DNA of 64,000 bases from Sulfurimonas aquatica (GTDB lineage: Bacteria; Campylobacterota; Campylobacteria; Campylobacterales; Sulfurimonadaceae), in NCBI RefSeq assembly GCF_017357825.1, contig NZ_CP046072.1, positions 2,666,001 through 2,730,000 on the forward strand, given 5' to 3'. The notes under the pieces are model-generated. The model did no database searches and was not told the DNA's origin. It was given only the letters and a program-made list of their open reading frames with translations. The position numbers and the translations under genes are program-made. Of this stretch, positions 51,408-60,385 are shown piece after piece. The stretch's first letter is position 1. Each line of letters opens with the position of its first letter.

Positions 51408-52106
51408 ATGGGATTATATGATCGTGATTATGCAAGAGGCAACTCGTTTACTTCTGGTGTACAAAGTCGTGATGATTCACAAATAGTATCGTTTGTTAAA
51501 GAAACATACAAACTATTTGCTGCTTCTATGATGGCTGGTGCCGTTGGTGCTTATGTTGGTGTTCCTTTAGCTGGAACCATAGCAGCTTATTTTTGGCCGC
51601 TATTTGCTTTAGAAATTGGACTATTAATAGGCTTACAGTTTGTTAAACATAAACAAGGGATAAACCTTATGGTTATGTTTGGTTTTGTTTTTATGACAGG
51701 ACTAATGCTTGCTCCTTTGCTTGCTCGTACACTTGGAATGAGTGGAGGTGCTAGTATTATTGGTAATGCGTTTGCTATGACTTCTGTCGTTTTTGGTGCT
51801 ATGAGCTTTTATGCTATAAAAACTACTAAAGATTTTACAAGCTATGGAAAACCATTAATGATTGCTCTTTTTGTAATCATCGGTTTTTCTATTCTTAATA
51901 TCTTTATTGGTAACCCAATGCTTCATGTTATTATCTCTGGAGCTGTTGTTGTACTTTTTAGTATCTTAGTTATCTATGATACACAAAATATTATGAGAGG
52001 TGCTTATGAAACACCTATTGATGGAGCTATTGCTCTTTATTTAGATTTTTTAAATATCTTTACTGCGTTATTACAACTATTTGGTATCTTTGGTAGTGAC
52101 GACTAA
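51408..52106 (+). CDS. Bax-inhibitor-1 / YccA-family membrane protein
   Basis: 232 residues. After a soluble 35-residue N-terminus it has about seven membrane segments; YDTQNIMRG and the last helix DGAIALYLDFLNIFTALLQLFG carry the acidic residues typical of the TMBIM/YccA family, inner-membrane proteins linked to FtsH control or calcium leak. SD AAAGGA is near the ATG. Its 3' end overlaps the next gene. Confidence 0.9.
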   Translation: MGLYDRDYARGNSFTSGVQSRDDSQIVSFVKETYKLFAASMMAGAVGAYVGVPLAGTIAAYFWPLFALEIGLLIGLQFVKHKQGINLMVMFGFVFMTGLMLAPLLARTLGMSGGASIIGNAFAMTSVVFGAMSFYAIKTTKDFTSYGKPLMIALFVIIGFSILNIFIGNPMLHVIISGAVVVLFSILVIYDTQNIMRGAYETPIDGAIALYLDFLNIFTALLQLFGIFGSDD

Positions 52107-52506
52107 TTCGCTCTCACCCGAACTCTTTCGGGTGGTAGATGCAAACCTTAACCGCTTAAAAGAAGGCATACGTGTCGTCGAAGACATCATGCGTTACCGA
52201 GACAACAACAAAGAGCTCTCATCAAAACTCAAATCACTCAGACACAAAGCAAGAGTAAAAGAGACAAAAGAGCTTCTTATGCATAGAGATAGCATTAATG
52301 ACGTACTTCGTGCTTCTATGCAAAGTGAACTTAACCGTAGCGATGTGTCAAGTATACTAACAGCTAACTTTAAACGCGGACAAGAGTCTGCAAGAGTATT
52401 AGAAGAGCTTTATAAACTTGAAAACATAGAATATAGTGAAAACTTCAAATATATACGCTACGAACTTTACAATCTAGAAAAAGAGATACTTCTCCAAGAA
52501 AAATAA
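52081..52506 (+). CDS. stand-alone ThiD2-like thiamine synthesis protein
   Basis: 141 residues at most, with RVVDANLNRLKEGIRVVEDIMRY and LKSLRHKARVKE, the pattern of the ThiD2 domain that precedes ThiE in some fused enzymes. ThiD2 acts as HMP-phosphate kinase. The start is unsure: TTG at 52081 overlaps the previous gene by 26 bases, GTG at 52096 is an alternative, and a GTG at 52132 lies after an 8-bp hairpin. No clear SD is visible, suggesting coupling to the upstream gene. Confidence 0.75.
   Translation: MVSLVVTTNSLSPELFRVVDANLNRLKEGIRVVEDIMRYRDNNKELSSKLKSLRHKARVKETKELLMHRDSINDVLRASMQSELNRSDVSSILTANFKRGQESARVLEELYKLENIEYSENFKYIRYELYNLEKEILLQEK
52115..52134 (+). other. stable hairpin at the start of the ThiD2-like gene
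   Basis: CACCCGAA, loop CTCT, TTCGGGTG: a perfect 8-bp stem starting 9 bases past the upstream stop. No T-run follows (GTAGATGC), so it is not an ordinary terminator. Placed over the N-terminal codons, it could control translation of the ThiD2-like gene. Confidence 0.5.
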
Positions 52507-52620
52507 TAAACTCTAAATATATTATAAGATTACATTAATAAGTATTTCTTATATATATTTCACAATTTCTTCATCTTAAGTTGATACAATTAAAACTGAA
52601 TTTTTACTAAAGGAAATTGT

Positions 52621-54480
52621 ATGCAAAAGTTTATTAAGGTTTTAACATCTCTCATTGCCCTATTTGGGTTAACATTATCCGCTGAAAACACAAGTTTTAC
52701 AACTGCTCACTTTAACGGGTCTGGAACTTGTGTGCAATGTCATGATGGTTTAAGTGACAGCATAGGAGAAGATGTTTCAATTGTAAAAGAGTGGAGCTCT
52801 TCAATGATGGCAAACGCCACTAAAGATCCACTATGGAAAGCAAAAGTAAGAACTGAGATAAACAGAAACCCTCAGCTTGAGAGCATAATCAATGATAAGT
52901 GTACAAAATGTCATGCGCCAATGGCAAATACAGAAGCACACGCTGATGGTAACACTGTAAAACTCTTTGATGACGGTTTTTTAAATCCAAATAATCAGTA
53001 TCATGATGCGGCCATGAATGGCGTTAGCTGTACGTTATGCCACCAAGTCAGTGACAATGGAAAATTAGGAACGCTTGCCGGCACGTCTGGAAAATATGAA
53101 GTAAATGAAAATAGAATCATTTATGGCCCATATGACAATGTCAACGCAGGACCAATGAGAAATAATGTAAACTACAATATTCAATTTAGCTCACATATAA
53201 AAGATTCGAAAATGTGTGCAACATGTCATAATCTAAAAACTCCATACGTAGATGAAAATGGGAATATTTTAAGTACTACTCCTGAGAGCGAATTTGCTGA
53301 GCAGATGCCGTATAGTGAGTGGGAACATAGTGATTATAAAGATACGAAAAGCTGTCAAGATTGTCACATGCAAAGAACCGATGGCGTTAAAATATCTACT
53401 AGACCTCGTAATCTTCCAAGAAGAGATGGTTTTGCGCGACATGTATTTATTGGTGCAAATAAAACAATGTTAAGCATCCTTAATGATAACAAAACGGCAC
53501 TTGGCGTTAACTCTAATAACTTTGAAGCTACGTTAGCAAAAACAGAGACTATGCTAAGAGGATCTGCTTCTCTTGAAATTGTAAATGAGTCCTTAGCCAA
53601 TGGAGAACTTGAAGTTACATACAAAGTAAATAGTGCAACTGGGCATAAATTACCTACAAGTTTTCCATCTCGTCGCGTTTTCTTGCATACAACTGTAAAA
53701 GACAGCCAAGGCAATATAGTTTTTGAATCTGGTAAAGTAAATGCCAATGGAAGTATTGTAGGAGCTGATTCAGACATAGACAATACTACGTTTGAGCCTC
53801 ACTATGACCTGATTACATCAGAGGATCAAGTACAAATCTATGAGACTATAATGGCAGATAACTTAAACAATGTTACATATACGCTTCTTCGTGCATTAGA
53901 TTATAAAAAAGACAACAGACTTTTACCAACTGGTTTTGATAAAACGACTGCTATTAACGATGTAAAAGTTGCTGGTGGCGCTTACAATGATGCAAACTTC
54001 GTTGGGGGAAGTGATACAATTACTTATAGAGTGGCTAATTTAGGTGACACTGCATACAGTGTTGAAACTGAGCTACTCTACCAAACTGTAGGGTTTAACT
54101 TTGCGACAGATCTGTTTTCTGATAATTCTAGCGAAGTAGCGGAATTTGAAAGTATGTACAATGCATCCAATATGAAAACATCTCAGATTGGGGCTGTGTC
54201 AACAACTTTAACGCAAAATGGCGGAGTTACACCACCTCCACCAGCACCAATGGCATGTAACGATGGGCTAGACAATGATGGTGACGGACTTGTTGATTTA
54301 AATGATCCAGGATGTACTGATATCAACGATAATGACGAGTTTAATGAAATCATACCACCAACGCCTACATTTGAGTGTAACGATGGAATCGATAACGATG
54401 GTGATGGTAGAATCGATATGGCGGATAGTGGATGTAGCAGTCCCGAAGATAACACTGAGTTTAGAAGAGGAAGACGTTAA
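52621..54480 (+). CDS. five-haem cytochrome c with calcium-type C-terminal repeats
   Basis: 619 residues. Signal peptide (about 1-20), then five CxxCH haem motifs: CVQCH, CTKCH, CTLCH, CATCH and CQDCH, all in the first 250 residues. A beta-rich region without haems follows. After a PPPPAP linker come two repeats (about 545-584 and 585-619) of the form CNDGxDNDGDGxxDxxDxGC, calcium-binding-type loops, and the protein ends in RRGRR. It is likely a periplasmic or surface redox protein; electron partner unknown. Confidence 0.88.
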   Translation: MQKFIKVLTSLIALFGLTLSAENTSFTTAHFNGSGTCVQCHDGLSDSIGEDVSIVKEWSSSMMANATKDPLWKAKVRTEINRNPQLESIINDKCTKCHAPMANTEAHADGNTVKLFDDGFLNPNNQYHDAAMNGVSCTLCHQVSDNGKLGTLAGTSGKYEVNENRIIYGPYDNVNAGPMRNNVNYNIQFSSHIKDSKMCATCHNLKTPYVDENGNILSTTPESEFAEQMPYSEWEHSDYKDTKSCQDCHMQRTDGVKISTRPRNLPRRDGFARHVFIGANKTMLSILNDNKTALGVNSNNFEATLAKTETMLRGSASLEIVNESLANGELEVTYKVNSATGHKLPTSFPSRRVFLHTTVKDSQGNIVFESGKVNANGSIVGADSDIDNTTFEPHYDLITSEDQVQIYETIMADNLNNVTYTLLRALDYKKDNRLLPTGFDKTTAINDVKVAGGAYNDANFVGGSDTITYRVANLGDTAYSVETELLYQTVGFNFATDLFSDNSSEVAEFESMYNASNMKTSQIGAVSTTLTQNGGVTPPPPAPMACNDGLDNDGDGLVDLNDPGCTDINDNDEFNEIIPPTPTFECNDGIDNDGDGRIDMADSGCSSPEDNTEFRRGRR

Positions 54481-54495
54481 ACTCAAAGGTAGCTT

Positions 54496-55179
54496 TTATG
54501 AATAAATAAAAGCTACTTCAAACTCTAAATAACCCAAGGGGTATTCGCTCATAAGTTTTTTCATCTCTTTGTAGCTGAGTAGATTTCTAGAGCCACTTAC
54601 CCCACTGCGTTTAATATATACAAACATATCTCTCACGCTCTCAAAATCTAGTCTATACTTTAAAACTTCAAACTGAGCGTTAAAGTACTTTTTCTGAAGC
54701 TTTTCTATCTCTTGAGCGGAACGAAGAAGAGGCTTGATAGACGCTGTTTCATTAAGCGTCTTAAAAGTTCCCGAGGTAAAAAGAGCTAAAGACATAGGGG
54801 CCTTTAACTTTGAGATAGACTCAAATACGCTTTCTAGGTTTACTGCCCACTGTAATGAAGATGCTGAGAGGATATAATCATATTCACGTGTTTGCAAGTT
54901 CTCAAACAGTAAAGAATCGTTAAAATTTCCATTAATGCACTCTATTTTTTCTGATTTAGGATGCAGCTCAAGCATTCCTGGCGCAAAATCCACACCAGTA
55001 AAATTCTCATAATTCCAATTTATACTCTTACAGAGCACTCCACTGCCACACCCTAAATCTAAAATATGTTTAGGATGAGACTTAACAAGCGAAAGTAATT
55101 TCTCTGCAACAAGCTTTTGAACTGTATTATGCTCCTCATAATGAGTAGCGTGTTTTGAGAACTCTTTGCTAATTTTCAT
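54496..55179 (-). CDS. bioC: BioC-like methyltransferase
   Basis: 227 residues, class I AdoMet methyltransferase: HILDLGCGSGVLCKSI (about 40-55) is motif I, and YDYILSASSLQWAVNL matches the BioC consensus SSLALQW segment. BioC methylates malonyl-ACP to begin pimelate and biotin synthesis. It is the last gene of the metal ABC operon (4-base overlap), an unexpected setting, so the symbol is tentative. Confidence 0.75.
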   Translation of the reverse strand: MKISKEFSKHATHYEEHNTVQKLVAEKLLSLVKSHPKHILDLGCGSGVLCKSINWNYENFTGVDFAPGMLELHPKSEKIECINGNFNDSLLFENLQTREYDYILSASSLQWAVNLESVFESISKLKAPMSLALFTSGTFKTLNETASIKPLLRSAQEIEKLQKKYFNAQFEVLKYRLDFESVRDMFVYIKRSGVSGSRNLLSYKEMKKLMSEYPLGYLEFEVAFIYS

Positions 55180-55976
55180 TTTTTGTTGATAATAAGCGAG
55201 AGTATAAAGATAAAGATAATACTCAAGACTATCGTTGCGCCAGAAGGAAGTGAAAAGTAAAAAGATATGCTCATTCCCGCTATAACGCTAAAAAGCGCAA
55301 AAAAGAGCGATATAAGCATAGTATTTCTAAATCCCACTCTATACTGAAGAGCAGCAACGGTAGGTATGACCATAAGCGCTCCGACTAAAAGGCTTCCGAC
55401 AACACGAATAGAAAGCGCAATGATTATGGCTACAACGGTTACAAGAAGGAAGTTTAAAAATTTTACTTTGAGACCACTAGTTTTTGCAACCTCCTCATCA
55501 TAAGCTATAAAATACAACTCTTTTGAAAATAGAAGTAAAAATGCTAAAGAGAGACTTCCAAAAAAGAGAATAGTCATAACGTCTTCGCTACTTACAGAAA
55601 GAATGGAGCCGAAGAGATAAGAGAATAAGGAGTTATTAAACGCACCACCTAAAGATACTATAATAACTGCAATGGCAAGAGAGCCTGAGAGAATAATAGA
55701 GAGTATCGCATCCGAATAAAGAGAGAAGGCACTTCTTAAATACTCAATAAGCCAAGCTGAAAGTATGGCAACGACAACTGCCATCCACAGAGGGTTATAT
55801 CCTGCGACAAGTCCAACGGCAACTCCCACAAGCGCAGAATGAGCCAATGTTTCACTCATTAAAGAGTAGCGTTTAAGCACTATAAACGTTCCACTAATAG
55901 AAGCGAGAGTTGCAATGAAAAGACCGGCTATAAATGCTCTTTGCATAAAATCATATTCAAACATTTCAAACATCAT
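55176..55976 (-). CDS. znuB: zinc-type ABC transporter permease
   Basis: 266 residues, with about eight membrane helices of the ABC-3 family (MQRAFIAGLFIATLASISGTFIVLKRYSLMSETLAHSALVGVA, LLVGALMVIPTVAALQ). It forms the membrane channel with ZnuC and ZnuA. It lies between znuC (6 bases) and the bioC-like gene (4-base overlap). Confidence 0.9.
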   Translation of the reverse strand: MMFEMFEYDFMQRAFIAGLFIATLASISGTFIVLKRYSLMSETLAHSALVGVAVGLVAGYNPLWMAVVVAILSAWLIEYLRSAFSLYSDAILSIILSGSLAIAVIIVSLGGAFNNSLFSYLFGSILSVSSEDVMTILFFGSLSLAFLLLFSKELYFIAYDEEVAKTSGLKVKFLNFLLVTVVAIIIALSIRVVGSLLVGALMVIPTVAALQYRVGFRNTMLISLFFALFSVIAGMSISFYFSLPSGATIVLSIIFIFILSLIINKK

Positions 55977-55982
55977 ATATTC

Positions 55983-56753
55983 CTAATGCTCATGTTTATG
56001 GTTATGAATAAGATGTGCGTCAATTCCATAAAGTTGTGTCATATCCTCACAACTCATAGCCTCTTTTGGATTATTGCATATCGTTGCGTTTTCATTTATA
56101 GTAAAAAGTCTACCTATGTCATCTGCGATAACGCCAATGTCATGAGTGATAAAAACTATAGTAATATTGTCTTCTTTATTGAGTTTTGAGAGCAGTTTAT
56201 AAAAACGCTGTTGTGAGACGATGTCTACTCCGGTATTTGGCTCATCAAGGATTAGTATTTCAGGTGATGAAGCTAATGCTCGAGCAATCATGGCGCGTTG
56301 GCGTTGGCCTCCTGAGAGTGTGCCGACCATCTTATTTTTAAGATGTACTATATCCATTTTAAGCATTGCGTCTTCTACCATTTTTGCATCTTCAAGGCTA
56401 AATGTAGAAAACATCCCGCGTTTAGCCACCCTACCCATCTTTACTATGTCTTCTACCGTAGCAGGAAAATTTGCGTCTACTAAAGAGGCACGCTGGGGAA
56501 CATAACCTATTTTATACCACTCTTTAAAGTTTTTTATCTTTTTACCAAATATTTTCACGCTACCGCTTGTAGCTTTTTCTAATCCTAATAAAATTCTAAT
56601 TAGTGTCGTTTTTCCTCCACCATTAGGACCTATTATAGCTATATACTCACCATTAAAAATCTCTAAAGAGATGTTTGAAAGTATATCAACCCCTCTAACG
56701 CTAAAGTTAAGATTTTTTACATCAAAGATAGGAACTTTAAACTTTAGTTGCAC
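55983..56753 (-). CDS. znuC: zinc-type ABC transporter ATP-binding protein
   Basis: 256 residues: Walker A GPNGGGKTTLIRIL, signature TLSGGQRQRAMIARAL, Walker B ILILDEPNTGVD and a switch histidine in FITHD. The C-terminus is histidine-rich (HLIHNHKHEH), compatible with a zinc role. It overlaps znuA by 10 bases. Confidence 0.93.
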   Translation of the reverse strand: MQLKFKVPIFDVKNLNFSVRGVDILSNISLEIFNGEYIAIIGPNGGGKTTLIRILLGLEKATSGSVKIFGKKIKNFKEWYKIGYVPQRASLVDANFPATVEDIVKMGRVAKRGMFSTFSLEDAKMVEDAMLKMDIVHLKNKMVGTLSGGQRQRAMIARALASSPEILILDEPNTGVDIVSQQRFYKLLSKLNKEDNITIVFITHDIGVIADDIGRLFTINENATICNNPKEAMSCEDMTQLYGIDAHLIHNHKHEH

Positions 56754-57679
56754 TCAAGAACCTTAGACAATTTTTCTAAGTTTGTGTACATGATATCTTC
56801 ATAGCTTAGATTTTGGTCCGCTTCATCCGGTGTGATATTTCCTAAAGAGTGCAGTGAGTCAATTTTTATATTTTCATCTTTCGCTATACTTTTTATGACA
56901 CTATTATTTACAAAGTTTTCAAAAAATATTGTTTTTACGCCATCTTTATCTATCTCTTTTATAATTCTTTTAATATCACTTGCTGTAGGCTCTGCTTCGG
57001 GAGTTAAGCCACTTAAAGATTTTGTCTCAAAGTTATATTTATGCGCTAAATAACTTATTGAGTTATGGTTAATAATAATAGTATTTAGTCTACAAAGAGA
57101 AAGATCCTTTTTAAACGCATTGTCAAGTTTTTTAAGTCCATTGAGGTATTTGTCTCGATTTTTTTCATATTTTTCTTTGTGCTCTGGCTGAAGATTAATA
57201 AGTTCATCAGTTATCAACTTTGTTGCTTTTTGCATATTTTCAAAATCAAGCCAGTAGTGTGGATCAAGCGTTCCGTGCGCGCACTGCTCATCATGATGCT
57301 CATGAAATTCAAACTCGTCTGATTCAAGTTCTCTTAATTTAACGTGTTTGCTTACGTCAAGCGCTCTGTTTTTAAACTCCATATTCTCTATCCAGTGCTC
57401 AAGTCCAACGCCACTATAAAAGAGCAAAGAACTATCTTCTATCTCTCCCATCAGTTTGGGACTTGGCTCAAAACTGTGAGGGTTAGAACCAAAAGGAATG
57501 ATATTCACAATCTTAATACTTTCTCCAGCAATGTGTTTTGCTATATCGTAAAGTGCAAAAGTACTTACTGCTATACTTTTTTGCGATGGCTTAGTCTCTT
57601 TTTGGGAGTTAAAAATAAAAAATTGTAAAATAGCCAAAAGAGCTATTAATATTAGTGCTACTATCTTCAAATTTTTCAT
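56744..57679 (-). CDS. znuA: zinc-binding periplasmic protein
   Basis: About 311 residues of the cluster A-I metal-binding proteins. N-terminal hydrophobic signal; a His-rich loop HEHHDEQCAHG (about 115-125) followed by DPHYWLD, and later NHNSISYLAHKY, all metal-site motifs of ZnuA. Start placed at the ATG at 57679 with GGA seven bases upstream; two in-frame ATGs up to 57691 are possible. Zinc is more likely than manganese because of the His loop. No clear Zur box was found. Confidence 0.88.
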   Translation of the reverse strand: MKNLKIVALILIALLAILQFFIFNSQKETKPSQKSIAVSTFALYDIAKHIAGESIKIVNIIPFGSNPHSFEPSPKLMGEIEDSSLLFYSGVGLEHWIENMEFKNRALDVSKHVKLRELESDEFEFHEHHDEQCAHGTLDPHYWLDFENMQKATKLITDELINLQPEHKEKYEKNRDKYLNGLKKLDNAFKKDLSLCRLNTIIINHNSISYLAHKYNFETKSLSGLTPEAEPTASDIKRIIKEIDKDGVKTIFFENFVNNSVIKSIAKDENIKIDSLHSLGNITPDEADQNLSYEDIMYTNLEKLSKVLECN

Positions 57680-57691
57680 GTGCATATCCAT

Positions 57692-57873
57692 ATATTATAA
57701 GTTTTTAGATTTCTTTAAATAGTTTTAATTATGAAATTATACCTTTTTTTCTCCTCCTTTATAATTAAGCAATCATTTGAGAGAGTAAAAAACATTCGAC
57801 TCAAGAGTAGTAAAGTTTGATAATATAAGTTTTTTCAGATATAATTCGCCACTTTTAACTTAGGAAATTATAT
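57692..57873. other. divergent intergenic region between znuA and secG
   Basis: AT-rich promoter region for both genes. A Zur site was sought, but no convincing palindrome of that type is seen. Confidence 0.4.
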
Positions 57874-58209
57874 ATGACAACTAGTTTATTACTTATAGTG
57901 CAAATTGTTTTAGTCATCATTTTGGTTATACTTGTATTACTTCAAAAGAGCTCAAGCATCGGTCTTGGTGCTTATAGTGGCTCAAATGAATCAGTATTTG
58001 GAGCGAAGGGTCCAGCTAGCTTTTTAGCAAAGGCTACTTTTAGTATTGGTTTCTTATTTGTTGTAAATACAATCACTTTAGGCTACATGTATTCACAAGC
58101 TTCTCAAGCGTCTGTTGTTGATGAGATGGTTGAAGACAATAACATCGTTGCGCCAGCGCCAACAACTCTTCCTACAATACCTACAAAAGAAACAAACGCT
58201 ACAAAATAG
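57874..58209 (+). CDS. secG: preprotein translocase subunit SecG
   Basis: 111 residues with two membrane helices (about 4-22 and 53-75) joined by the conserved QKSSSIGLGAYSGSNESVFG loop of SecG, then a short polar tail. It is an accessory part of the SecYEG channel. Followed by a hairpin and then frr. Confidence 0.93.
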   Translation: MTTSLLLIVQIVLVIILVILVLLQKSSSIGLGAYSGSNESVFGAKGPASFLAKATFSIGFLFVVNTITLGYMYSQASQASVVDEMVEDNNIVAPAPTTLPTIPTKETNATK

Positions 58210-58228
58210 TTGCATTTTATTGCAACTA
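58207..58228 (+). terminator. hairpin overlapping the secG stop
   Basis: TAGTTGCA, loop TTTTAT, TGCAACTA: an 8-bp perfect stem that begins with the secG stop codon, followed by CTTTAG. A second AGCC/GGCT stem with TTTT follows at 58233-58252. Partial termination or attenuation before frr is likely. Confidence 0.5.
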
Positions 58229-58319
58229 CTTTAGCCCTTAAAACAGGCTTTTAACCCCTCTTAAATTTATCTTGCTACAATGCTATAATAATTTTTACTA
58301 AACCATTAAGGATAAGACA

Positions 58320-58877
58320 ATGCTAAATGAAATTTACAGTGAATGTGAAGACAAAATGCAAAAAAGCATAGCGCATATGCAAAGAGACTTTAAAACATTA
58401 AGAACAGGTAAGGTTACGACTTCTGTTTTAGATAATGTTAAAATAGACTACTATGGAACGCCTACTCCTCTTGATCAAGTAGGCTCAGTAATAGCGACGG
58501 ACGCAACGACAATAGTTGTAAATCCATGGGAAAAAAACTTACTCGCAGATATTGAGTCGGCTATTATGAAAGCAAACATTGGAACAACTCCTAATAACGA
58601 TGGCGATCAAATCAAACTGTTTTTTCCAGCTATGACGGTTGAGCAACGTAAAGAGTCTGTAAAACAGATGAAAGGCATGGGTGAAAATGCTAAGGTTTCT
58701 CTTAGAAATGATAGAAAACACGCAAATGACCAGATAAAAAAACTTGAAAAAGAGAAAGAGATAACTGTCGATGAGTCAAAAGCTGCACAAGATGTTATCC
58801 AAAAAACAACTGACAAGTATTCAGCTAGCATCGAACAAATCCTCAAAGATAAAGAAGTAGAGATACTAAAGGTTTAA
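58320..58877 (+). CDS. frr: ribosome recycling factor
   Basis: 185 residues, standard length. Helical protein with the [24 protein letters not shown] opening and the [11 protein letters not shown] and [11 protein letters not shown] signature near the C-terminus. It splits post-termination ribosomes with EF-G. pyrE follows after 2 bases. Confidence 0.97.
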   Translation: MLNEIYSECEDKMQKSIAHMQRDFKTLRTGKVTTSVLDNVKIDYYGTPTPLDQVGSVIATDATTIVVNPWEKNLLADIESAIMKANIGTTPNNDGDQIKLFFPAMTVEQRKESVKQMKGMGENAKVSLRNDRKHANDQIKKLEKEKEITVDESKAAQDVIQKTTDKYSASIEQILKDKEVEILKV

Positions 58878-58879
58878 TA

Positions 58880-59488
58880 ATGGATGTTAAAAAAATATAT
58901 ATGGATGCAGATGCTCTTCTAGAGGGGCACTTTAAACTCAGTAGTGGAAACCACTCTCAGTTTTATTTACAATCTGCGAAAGTTTTAGAAGATCCAAAAA
59001 CTGCAAAACTTCTTGCTGAGGCATTAGCATCTCAAATTAAAGAGAGTGGCTTAGAAATCGATACTGTTTGTGCTCCTGCACTTGGTGGTTTAATCGCTGG
59101 ATTTGCACTAGCTACCGCTCTTGATGTGCGTTTCATCTTTGCTGAGAGAGTAAATGGTGAGATGAGTATTCGCCGTGGTTTTGAAGTAAGCCAGGGTGAA
59201 AAAGTCCTCATGTGTGAAGATATCATTACAACTGGCGGTTCTGCTATGGAAGCTGCTGCCGTTGTAAAAGAACTTGGTGGGGAAATCGTTGGAGCGGCCG
59301 CACTTGCCAACCGTGGTTTTTGTAAACGCGAACATAGCGATATAACTACAAAACCAAACTGTAAGCTACCTCAAGATATTCCATTTTTTGCTCTTGCAGA
59401 CTTCACATTTGAGATGTATGCGCCAGACGCTTGTCCACTCTGTAAAGATGGAAGCGAGGCTATAAAGCCTGGCTCACGTGGAAACTAA
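58880..59488 (+). CDS. pyrE: orotate phosphoribosyltransferase
   Basis: 202 residues; makes OMP from orotate and PRPP. The PRPP loop is [18 protein letters not shown] (about 110-127). The C-terminal ending [20 protein letters not shown] is typical of the longer pyrE form of this phylum. It converges on the flagellin gene with only 5 bases between. Confidence 0.96.
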   Translation: MDVKKIYMDADALLEGHFKLSSGNHSQFYLQSAKVLEDPKTAKLLAEALASQIKESGLEIDTVCAPALGGLIAGFALATALDVRFIFAERVNGEMSIRRGFEVSQGEKVLMCEDIITTGGSAMEAAAVVKELGGEIVGAAALANRGFCKREHSDITTKPNCKLPQDIPFFALADFTFEMYAPDACPLCKDGSEAIKPGSRGN

Positions 59489-59493
59489 AACTC

Positions 59494-60324
59494 TTAAGAA
59501 AAAAGTCTTGTAACATTCGAAGCCGAAGCGTTTGCTTGGGCTTGAGAAAACGAACCTATCTGAGAGAGAATGTTCTGTTTTGAAAAGTTGGCACTCTCCG
59601 CTGCAAAATCAATATCTCTAATATTTGACTCAGCTGCTGCAATATTTATCTGTGTTAAAGACGTATTTCTTATACTTGCCATGAGTGAATTTTGCGAAGC
59701 GCCTAAATCTGCACGAGTATCACTAATACTTGCCAACGCGCTATCTATAGAATCTAAACCTGTGCTACGTCCAGCTTCAGTTGTAATATCAATCGTTCCA
59801 ACCAAAGACGCAATGCTTGAATCATTAATGCTTAGATTTTGAGTACTCTGTGCATCACTACCACTTTGTGTAACAAAGGTTCCATCACCATTACTTCCAC
59901 CTGTTCCATCTAAGAGATTAATTCCATTGTAGCTTGTCTGCTTAGCTATGTCATCCGATGACTTTAAAAGCGTATCTATCTCTTTTTGAATGATTGCTCT
60001 ATCTCCATCATTTAAAATTCCATTAGATGCCTGAAGCGTTAAAGTTCTGATTCTTTGCATATTCTCTTCTATGCCACTCATCGCGCCGTCTGCTATCTGA
60101 ATCATTCCAATACTCTCATTTGAGTTTTGAATCGCTTGACCCATGCCTGAGACTTGAGCCGAGAGTTGATTTGCTATGCCTAAACCTGATGCGTCATAAG
60201 CCGCACTCGACACTGATGAACCTGAAGATAGGTTATTAAGACTACTATTTAAACCTTGATTACTTAATGTTGACTGTAGGTTTGCTCTCATTGCACTGAT
60301 ATTGCTATTTATTGAAAATGCCAT
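59494..60324 (-). CDS. short flagellin
   Basis: 276 residues: the flagellin N-terminal D0/D1 (INSNISAMRANLQST...LNNLSSGSSVSSAAYDASGLGIANQL) and C-terminal D1/D0 (AESNIRDIDFAAESANFSKQNIL...) joined by a middle of only about 45 residues. The variable D2/D3 domains of long flagellins are absent. SD AAGGAG. The upstream region has TATAAT but no sigma28 GCCGATAA or sigma54 GG-GC motif in the 90 bases examined. Its relation to other flagellar genes cannot be seen here. Confidence 0.9.
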   Translation of the reverse strand: MAFSINSNISAMRANLQSTLSNQGLNSSLNNLSSGSSVSSAAYDASGLGIANQLSAQVSGMGQAIQNSNESIGMIQIADGAMSGIEENMQRIRTLTLQASNGILNDGDRAIIQKEIDTLLKSSDDIAKQTSYNGINLLDGTGGSNGDGTFVTQSGSDAQSTQNLSINDSSIASLVGTIDITTEAGRSTGLDSIDSALASISDTRADLGASQNSLMASIRNTSLTQINIAAAESNIRDIDFAAESANFSKQNILSQIGSFSQAQANASASNVTRLFS

Positions 60325-60385
60325 AACATACTCCTTATGAATAATCCTATGTTTATATTATACGTACTTTATTTGTAGAGATTTA

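Noticed and set aside
54183-54505. Additional reading frames over the cytochrome C-terminus
   Set aside because: They arise from the repetitive calcium-type repeat codons on other frames; the cytochrome frame carries the haem and repeat motifs and a normal stop.
57692-57873. Zur box upstream of znuA
   Set aside because: No palindrome similar to known Zur sites is present; only general AT-rich symmetry.
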